From assembly GCF_037975245.1 (NCBI RefSeq), contig NC_092565.1, positions 1,558,499-1,622,498 on the forward strand: a stretch of 64,000 bases of DNA, in the 5' to 3' direction. Below are positions 54,755-64,000 of the stretch, piece by piece (within the stretch, counting starts at the first letter, position 1; every line of letters starts with the position of its first letter). The notes under the pieces were generated by a model. That model made no database searches. It saw only the letters and a list, made by a program, of their open reading frames with translations, and had not been told where the DNA came from. This DNA is from Apostichopus japonicus. Its lineage: Eukaryota; Echinodermata; Holothuroidea; Aspidochirotida; Stichopodidae. The position numbers and the translations under genes are program-made.

Positions 54755-57559
54755 CGACACGGATCAATCGAATGTACGATACCCATTAATCGAATGTACA
54801 TTACCCATCAATCGAATTTGCGACACCCATCATTCGAATGTGCGACAGCGATAATCGAATGTGCGACACCGATCAATCGAATGTTCGGCACAGATCAATC
54901 TAATGTGCGGCACCGATCAATCGAATGTGCGACATCGATAAATCGAATGTGCGATATCCATCAATCGAATGTTCGACACCGATCAATCGAATGTGCGACA
55001 CGGATCACACGAATGTGCTACACCGATCAATCTAATGTGCGACACCATCAATCGAATGTGCGACACGGATCAATCGAATGTGAGACACAATCAATCGAAT
55101 GTGCAACACCGATCAATCGAATGTGCGACACCGATCAATCGAATGTGCGGCATCGATAAATCGAATGTGCGACACCGATCAATCGAATGTTCGACACGGA
55201 TCAATCGAATGTACGATACCCATTAATCGAATGTGCGACACCGATCAAGAGAATGTGCAACACCGATCAATCGAATGTGCCACACCGATCAATCGAATGT
55301 CCAGCACCGATACATCGAATGTGCGACACGGATCACACGAATGTGCAACACCGATCAATCGAATGTGCGACACCCATCAATCTAATGTGCGACACCAATC
55401 AATTGAATGTGAGACACCGATCAAACGAATGAACGACACCGATCAATCGAATGTTCGACACCGATCAATCGAATGTGCGACACCGATCAATCGAATGTGC
55501 GACACCGATAATGGAATGTGCGACACAGATCAATCGAATGTACGATACCCATTAATCGAATGTTCGACACGGATCTATCGAATGTACGATACTCATTAAT
55601 CGAATGTTCGACACCGATCAATCGAATGTGCGGGACCCATCAATCGAATGTGCGACTTCTATTAATCGAATGTGCGGCACCGATCAATCGAATGTTCAAC
55701 ACCGATCAATCGAATGTTCGACACCGATCAATCGAATGTACGACACCGATCAATCGAATGTTCGACACGGATCAATGGAATGTACGATACCCATTATTCA
55801 AATGTACGATACCCATCAATCGAATTTGCGACACCGATCAATCGAATGTGCGACACCGATAATCGAATGTGCGACACCGATCAATCGAATGTTCGGCACC
55901 AATCAATCGGATGTGCGGCACCCATCAATCGAATTTGCCACACCCATCAATCAAATGTGTGACACCGATCAATCGAATATGCGTCACCGATCAATCGAAT
56001 GTGAGACACCGATCAATCGAATGTGCGGCACCGATCAATCGAATGTGAGACACCGATCAATCGAATGTGCGGCACCGATCAATCGAATGTTCGAAACGGA
56101 TCAATCGAATGTTCGATACCCATCAATCTAATGTGCGACACCGAGCAATCGAATGTGCAACACCGATCAATCTAATGTGCGACACCCATCAATCTAATGT
56201 GCGACACCGATCAATCGAATGTGCGACACGGATCAATCGAATGTGCAACACCGATCAATCGAATGTGCCACACCGATCACTCGAATGTGCGGCACCGATC
56301 AATCGAATGTGCGACACGGACCACACGAATTTGCGACACCGATAAATCTATGTGCGACACCCATCAATCGAATGTGCGACACCGATCAATCGAATGTGCG
56401 ACACCAATCAATCGAATGTACGACACCGTTTAATCGAAAATGCGGCACCCATCAATCGAATATGCGACACCCATCAATCGAATGTTCGACACCGATCAAT
56501 CGAATGTACGGCACCGATCAATCGGATGTGCGACACCGATCAATCGAATGTTCGGCACCGATCAATCGAATGTACGACACATCAATCGGATGTGCGACAC
56601 CGATCAATCGTATGTTCGGCACCGATCAATCGAATTTTCGATACCCATCAATCGAATGTGCGACACCAATCAATCGAATGTGCGACACCGATCAATCGAA
56701 TTTGAAACACCGATAATCGAATGTGCGGCACCGATCAATCGAATGTGCGACACCGAACAATCGAATGTTTGACACCGATCAATCGAATGTGCGACACAGA
56801 TCACACGAATGTGCTACACCGATCAATCTAATGTGCGACACCCATCAATCGAATTTGCGACACACATCAATCTAATGTGCGACACCGATCAATCGAATGT
56901 TCGACACGGATCAATCGAATGTAGGATACCCATTAATCGAATGTACATTACCCATCAATCGAATTTGCGACACCCATCATTCGAATGTGCGACACCGATC
57001 AATCGAATGTTCGACACCGATCAATCGAATGTTTGACATCGATCAATCGAATGTGCGACATCGATAAATCGAATGTGCGATATCCATCAATCGAATGTTC
57101 GACACCGATCAATCGAATGTGCGACACGGATCACACGAATGTGCTACACCGATCAATCTAATGTGCGACACCCATCAATCGAATGTGCGACACGGATCAA
57201 TCGAATGTGCGACACCGATCAATCGAATGTTCGACACCGATCAATCGAATGTGCGACACCCATCAAGAGAATGTGCCACACCGATCAATCGAATGTGCCA
57301 CACCGATCAATCGAATGTGCAAAACCAATAAATCGAATGTGCGACACGGATCACACGAATGTGCGACACCGATCAATCTTATGTGCGACACCATCAATCG
57401 AATGTGCGACACTGATCAATCGAATGTGAGACACAATCAATCGAATGTGCAACACCGATCAATCGAATGTGCCACACCGATCAATCGAATGTACGGCACC
57501 GATCAATCTAATGTGCGACACCCATCAATCTAATGTGCGACACCGATCAATCGAATGTG
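54755..57559 (+). repeat. 2,805-bp tandem unit, copy 2
   Basis: Tandem partner of 51950-54754, with all landmarks displaced by 2,805 bp and no difference at the landmarks I compared, including a one-base loss (AAATCTATGTG) shared near 53543 and 56348. This is among the most recent events in the window. Confidence 0.82.
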
Positions 57560-58828
57560 CGACACGGATCAATCGAATGTGCAACACCGATCAATCGAAT
57601 GTGCCACACCGATCACTCGAATGTGCGGCACCGATCAATCGAATGTGCGACACGGACCACACGAATTTGCGACACCGATAAATCTATGTGCGACACCCAT
57701 CAATCGAATGTGCGACACCGATCAATCGAATGTGCGACACCAATCAATCGAATGTACGACACCGTTTAATCGAAAATGCGGCACCCATCAATCGAATATG
57801 CGACACCCATCAATCGAATGTTCGACACCGATCAATCGAATGTACGGCACCGATCAATCGGATGTGCGACACCGATCAATCGAATGTTCGGCACCGATCA
57901 ATCGAATGTACGACACATCAATCGGATGTGCGACACCGATCAATCGTATGTTCGGCACCGATCAATCGAATTTTCGATACCCATCAATCGAATGTGCGAC
58001 ACCAATCAATCGAATGTGCGACACCGATCAATCGAATTTGAAACACCGATAATCGAATGTGCGGCACCGATCAATCGAATGTGCGACACCGAACAATCGA
58101 ATGTTTGACACCGATCAATCGAATGTGCGACACAGATCACACGAATGTGCTACACCGATCAATCTAATGTGCGACACCCATCAATCGAATTTGCGACACA
58201 CATCAATCTAATGTGCGACACCGATCAATCGAATGTTCGACACGGATCAATCGAATGTAGGATACCCATTAATCGAATGTACATTACCCATCAATCGAAT
58301 TTGCGACACCCATCATTCGAATGTGCGACACCGATCAATCGAATGTTCGACACCGATCAATCGAATGTTTGACATCGATCAATCGAATGTGCGACATCGA
58401 TAAATCGAATGTGCGATATCCATCAATCGAATGTTCGACACCGATCAATCGAATGTGCGACACGGATCACACGAATGTGCTACACCGATCAATCTAATGT
58501 GCGACACCCATCAATCGAATGTGCGACACGGATCAATCGAATGTGCGACACCGATCAATCGAATGTTCGACACCGATCAATCGAATGTGCGACACCCATC
58601 AAGAGAATGTGCCACACCGATCAATCGAATGTGCCACACCGATCAATCGAATGTGCAAAACCAATAAATCGAATGTGCGACACGGATCACACGAATGTGC
58701 GACACCGATCAATCTTATGTGCGACACCATCAATCGAATGTGCGACACTGATCAATCGAATGTGAGACACAATCAATCGAATGTGCAACACCGATCAATC
58801 GAATGTGCCACACCGATCAATCGAATGT
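57560..58828 (+). repeat. 1,336-bp tandem re-duplication of the 2,805-bp unit
   Basis: Matches about 56224-57492 at offset 1,336, with the AAATCTATGTG one-base loss again near 57683 and ATCTTATG near 58712. The third round begins in the middle of the unit, not at its start. It ends at 58829, where GCAGCACCGATAAATCG replaces ACGGCACCGATCAATC. Confidence 0.78.
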
Positions 58829-59660
58829 GCAGCACCGATAAATCGAATGTGCGACACGGATCACACGAATGTGCAACACCGATCAATCGAATGTTCGACA
58901 CGGATCAATCGAATGTACGATACCCATTAATCGAATGTACGATACCCATCAATCGAATTTGCGACACCTATCAATCGAATGTTCGGCACAGATCAATCGG
59001 ATGTGCGATATCAATCGAATGTTCGACATCGATCAATCGGATGTGCGACATCAATCGAATGCATGACACCGATCAATCGAATGTGCGACACCGATCAATC
59101 GAATGTGCGGCATCGATAAATCGAATGTGCGGCACCGATCAATCGAATGTTCCACACGGATCAATCGAATGTACGATACCCATTAATCGAATGTGCGACA
59201 CCGATCAAGAGAATGTGCAACACCAATCAATCGAATGTGCCACACCGATCAATCGAATGTCCAGCACCGATACATCGAATGTGCGACACGGATCACACGA
59301 ATGTGCAACACCGATCAATCGAATGTTCGACACGGATCAATCGAATGTACGATACCCATTAATCGAATGTACGATACCCATCAATCGAATTTGTGACACC
59401 GATTAATCGAATGTACGATACCCATTAATCGAATTTTCGACACGGATCAATCGAATGTACGATAACCATTGATCGAATTTGCGACACCGATCAATCGAAT
59501 GTGCGGAACCGATCAATCGAATGTGCGGCACCGATCAATCGAATCTGCGGCACCCATCAATCGAATTTGCGATACCCATCAATCGAATGTGCGACAGCGA
59601 TAATCGAATGTGCGACACCGATCAATCGAATGTTCGGCACAGATCAATCGGATGTGCGAT
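58829..59660 (+). repeat. Copy of 32.4-33.2 kb
   Basis: Follows 32448 onward at offset 26,381 and includes the 18-bp monomer cassette near 59005-59065. Differences accumulate after about 59460 (GATAACCATTGATCG), and the match ends near 59660 where one step of the CAATCGG cassette is missing. Confidence 0.75.
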
Positions 59661-62600
59661 ATCAATCGGATGTGCGACATCAATCGAATGCATGACACCG
59701 ATCAATCGAATGTGCGACACCGATCAATCGAATGTGCGGCATCGATAAATCGAATGTGCCACACCGATAAATTGAATGTGCGACACGGATCAATCGAATG
59801 TGCCACCCCGATCAATCGAATCTGCTGCACCGATCAATCGAATGTTCGACACGGATCAATCGAATGTTCGAAACCCATTAATCGAATGTTCGACACCGAT
59901 CAATCGAATGTTCGACACCGATCAATCGAATGTTCGACACCGATCAATCGAATGTTCGGCACCGATCAATCGAATGTGCGACACCGATCAATTGAATGTG
60001 CGACACCGATCAATCGAATGTGCGGCACCGATCAATCGAATGTTCGACAACGATCAATCGAATGTTCGACACCGATCAATCGAATGTGCGACACGGATCA
60101 CACGAATGTGCCACCCCGATCAATCAAATGTTCGACACGGATCACACGAATGTGCGACACCGATCAATCGAATGTGCGACACCCATCAATCGAATGTGCG
60201 ACACGGATCAATCGAATGTGCGACACCGATCAATCCAATGGGCGACACCGATCAATCGAATGTACGGCACCCATCAATCGAATTTGCGACACACATCAAT
60301 CTAATGTGCCACACCGATCAATCGAATGTTCGACACGGATCAATCGAATGTACGATACCCATTAATCGAATGTACATTACCCATCAATCAAATTTTCGAC
60401 ACCCATCATCCGAACATGCGACAGCGATAATCGAATGTGCGACACCGATCAATCGAATGTTCGGCACAGATCAATCTAATGTGCGGCACCGATCAATCGA
60501 ATGTGCGACACCCATCAATCGAATGTGCGACACCGATCAATTGAATGTTCGACACCGATCAATCGAATGTGCGACACCGATCAATCGAATGTGCGACACC
60601 GATCAATCGAATGTTCGGCACAGATCAATCTAATGTGCGGCACCGATCAATCGAATGTGCGACACCCATCAATCGAATGTGCGACACCGATCAATTGAAT
60701 GTTCGACACCGATCAATCGAATGTGCGACACCGATCAATCGAATGTTCGGCACAGATCAATCTAATGTTCGATACCCATTAATCGAATGTGCGACACGAA
60801 TCAATCTAATGTGCGACACCGAACAATCGAATGTTCGACACCGATCAATCGAATGTGCGACACGGATCACACGAATGTGCTACACCGATCAATGTAATGT
60901 GCGACACCCATCAATCGAATGTGCGACACGGATCAATCGAATGTGCGACACCGATTAATCGAATGTTCGACACCGATCAATCGAATGTGCGACACCCATC
61001 AAGAGAATGTGCAACACCGATCAATCGAATGTGCGACACCGATCAATCGAATGTGCGACACCGATCAATCGAATGTGCGACACCCATCAATCTAATGTGC
61101 GACACCGATCAATCTAATGAGCGACACCGATCCATCGAATGGTCGACACCGATCAATCGAATGTGCGACATCAATCGAATGCATGACACCCATCAATCGA
61201 ATTTGCCACACCCATCAATCGAATATGCGACACCGATCAATCGAATGTGCGACACCGATCAATCAAATTTGAGACACCGATCAATCGAATGTGCGGCACC
61301 GATCAATCGAATGTGCGGCACCGATCAATCGAATGTTCGACACGGATCAATCGAATGTATGATACCCATTAATCGAATGTACATTACCCATCAATCGAAT
61401 TTGCGGCACCTATCAATCGGATGTGCGACATCGATCAATCGAATGTTCGACACGGATCAATCGAATGTACGATACCCATTAATCGAATGTACATTACCCA
61501 TCAATCGAATTTGCGACACCCATCATTCGAATGTGCGACAGCGATAATCGAATGTGCGACACCGATCAATCGAATGTTCGGCACAGATCAATCTAATGTG
61601 CGGCACCGATCAATCGAATGTGCTACATCCATCAATCGAATGTGCGACACCGATCAATCGAATGTGCGACACGGATCAATCGAATGTGCGACACCCATCA
61701 ATCGAATGTGCGACACCGATCAATCGAATGTGCGTCACCGATCAATCGAATGTGAGACACCGATCAATCGAATGGGCGGCAATGATCAATCGAATGTGAG
61801 ACACCGATCAATCGAATGTGAGACACCGATCAATCGAATGTGCGGCACCGATCAATCGAATGTGCGTAAACGATCAATCAAATGTGAGACACCTATCAAT
61901 CGAATGTGCGGCACCGATCAATCGAATGTGAGACACCGATCAATCGAATGTGCGGCAACGATCAATCGAATGTGCGGCACCGATCAATCGAATGTTCGAC
62001 ACTGATCAATAGAATGTTCGATACCCATTAATCGAATGTTCGACACCGATCAATCGAATGTTTGACACCCATCAATCTAATGTGCGACACCGAGCAATCG
62101 AATGTTCGACACCGATCAATCGAATATGCGACACGGATCACACGAATGTGCGACACCGATTAATCTAATGTGCGACACCCATCATTCGAATGTGCGACAC
62201 CGATCAATCGAATGTGCGACACCCATCAATCGAATGTACTACACCGTTTAATCGAAAATTCGGCACCAATCAATCGAATGTGCGACACCCATCATCGAAT
62301 GTTCGACACCGATCAATCGAATGTACGGCACCGATCAATCGGATGTGCGACACCGATCAATCGAATGTTCGGCACCGATCAATCGGAAGTACGACACTGA
62401 TCAATCGGATGTGCGACACTGATCAATCGAATGTTCGGCACCGATCAATCGAATGTTCGATACCCATTAATCGAATGTGCGACACCCATCAATCGAATAT
62501 TACGCCCAGATCAATCGAATTTGCGACACCGATCAATCGAATGTACGACACCGATTAATCGAATATGCGGCACCCATCAATCGAATGTGCGACACCCATC

Positions 62601-64000
62601 AATCGAATGGTCGACACCGATCAATCGAATGTACGGCACCGATCAATCGGATGTGCGACATCAATCGAATGCATGACACCCATCAATCGAATTTGCCACA
62701 CCCATCAAACGAATATGCGACACCGATCAATCGAATGTGCGACACCGATCAATCAAATTTGAGACACCAATCAATCGAATGTGCGGCACCGATCAATCGA
62801 ATGTGCGGCACCGATCAATCGAATGTTCGACACGGATCAATCGAATGTACGATACCCATTAATCGAATGTGCGACACCGATCAATCGAATGTGCGGCACC
62901 TATCAATCGAATGTACGATACCCATTAATCGAATGTTCGACACCGATCAATGGAATGTGCTACACCCATCAATCTAATGTGCGACACCCATCAATCGAAT
63001 GTGCGACACGGATCAATCGAATGTGCGACACCGATCAATCCAATGGGCGACACCGATCAATCGAATGTACGGCACCCATCAATCGAATTTGCGACACACA
63101 TCAATCTAATGTGCGACACCGATCAATGGAATTTTCGACACGGATCAATCGAATGTACGATACCCATTAATCGAATGTACATTACCCATCAATCGAATTT
63201 GCGACACCCATCATTCGAATGTGCGACAGCGATAATCGAATGTGCGACACCGATCAATCGAATGTTCGGCACAGATCAATCTAATGTGCGGCACGGATCA
63301 ATCGAATGTGCAACACCGATCAATCGAATGTGCCACACCGATCACTCGAATGTGTGGCACCGATAAATCGAATGTGCGACACCCATCAATCGAATGTGCG
63401 ACACCGATCAATCGAATGTGCGACACCCATCAATCGAATGTACGACACCGTTTAATCGAAAATGCGGCAACCATCAATCGAATTTGCGACACCCATCAAT
63501 GGAATGTTAGACACCGATCAATCGAATGTACGTCACCGATCAATCGGATGTGCGACACCGATCAATCTAATGTGCGACACCCATCAATCGAATGTGCGAC
63601 ACCGATCAATCGAATGTACCGCACCGATCAATCGGATGTGCGACACCCATCAATCGAATTTGCCACACCCATCAATCGAATATGCGACACCGATCAATCG
63701 AATGTGCGACACCGATCAATCGAATTTGAGACACCGATCAATCGTATGTGCGGCACCGATCAATCGAATGTGCGGTACCGATCAATCGAATGTTCGACAC
63801 GGATCAATCGAATGTACGATACCCATTAATCGAATGTGCGACACCGATCAATCGAATGTGCGGCACCCATCAATCGAATGTACGATACCCATTAATCGAA
63901 TTTTCGACACGGATCAATCGAATATACGATACCCATCAATCTAATGTGCGACACCGATCAATCGAATGTGCGACACGGATCAATCGAATGTGCAACACCG
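59661..64000 (+). repeat. Right-end mosaic of older monomers
   Basis: No long near-identical partner, but several shorter duplications are visible. A seven-monomer (154-bp) tandem lies near 60480-60780. About 60180-60470 matches 62985-63275 at offset 2,805. About 61165-61365 matches 62655-62855 at offset 1,490. The landmarks CATCATTCG (near 61520 and 63212) and CGTTTAATCGAAAATG (near 63450) tie it to the right domain. It contains the 285-codon open frame 59776-60633, a by-product of the monomer. The array continues past the window end. Confidence 0.7.

Larger units (their letters stand above)
1..64000 (+). repeat. 22-bp satellite array filling the window
   Basis: The sequence is a head-to-tail tandem array of a 22-bp monomer, all in one orientation. 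The modal monomer is GACACCGATCA joined to ATCGAATGTGC. Common substitutions are CCG to CCC or CGG before ATC, CAATCG to CAATCT, TAATCG or CACACG, and TGC to TTC or TAC at the end. Indel monomers of 11, 18, 21 and 27 bp also recur. The modal monomer is 50% GC with three CpG per 22 bp and is A-rich over T on this strand. I found no stretch of 30 bases or more that is not monomer-derived. Array size and purity are typical of eukaryotic satellites; the family is not one I recognise. Confidence 0.98.

Noticed and set aside
1-64000. CRISPR array
   Set aside because: Repeats are directly adjacent without unique spacers, the spacing equals the repeat length, and there is no leader or cas gene.
1-64000. 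Gene for a giant repetitive protein (silk-, mucin- or antigen-like)
   Set aside because: Indels of 1, 4, 5 and 11 bp and many stop-creating variants break every frame. No frame stays open beyond about 920 bp.
1-64000. Telomeric or subtelomeric short repeat, or rDNA spacer
   Set aside because: The monomer does not resemble known telomere repeats, and no rRNA, telomere or spacer-promoter sequence is visible. A subtelomeric position cannot be excluded.

Overview
The whole 64,000-base window is one satellite DNA array. It is a 22-bp monomer repeated head to tail in a single orientation, roughly 2,900 times, and the array runs off both ends of the window. The modal monomer reads GACACCGATCA followed directly by ATCGAATGTGC on the + strand (clean example at 618-639). 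I found no unique sequence, protein-coding gene, RNA gene, transposon, promoter or terminator. Pure tandem DNA on this scale points to a eukaryotic chromosome (centromeric, pericentromeric, subtelomeric or other constitutive heterochromatin, or a sex or B chromosome). The sequence gives no basis for naming the species. The many open reading frames come from the monomer: it has no stop codon on the + strand, and 22 leaves remainder 1 on division by 3, so every frame reads the same 22-residue peptide with a shifted start.

Monomers vary by recurrent substitutions and small indels, and the order of the variants is copied over long distances, giving higher-order repeats (HORs). Left domain (1 to about 12.4 kb): a 3,545-bp unit present once whole (1-3545) and twice in part (3546-6055 and 8651-11498), separated by a more diverged stretch (6056-8650) and followed by a mosaic (11499-12430). 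Middle: block B (12431-14706, copied at 33062-35338, 20,632 bp away); an orphan of block C (14926-15840); then a 3,355-bp HOR (15841-19195, 19196-22550, partial to 22969) and a pair of about 1.7 kb (23681-25451, 25452-27175).

Right part: block 27176-33061; block B copy 2; another copy of the 3,355-bp HOR (35567-39028), re-duplicated with a 2,993-bp period to about 42 kb; shuffled pieces of it at 42-48 kb; then a second version of the 23.9-33 kb region at 48.1-59.6 kb, changed by losses of whole monomers and by new tandem duplications (2,805 bp and 1,336 bp). The last 4.3 kb (59661-64000) is a mosaic of older material.

The most interesting local signal is a CENP-B-box-like 17-mer on the minus strand. 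Two very common monomer variants match 8 of the 9 essential positions of the mammalian box, and two sites (25249-25265, 26998-27014) match all 9. All boundaries were found by eye from landmark variants and offsets, so most are good to about one monomer.
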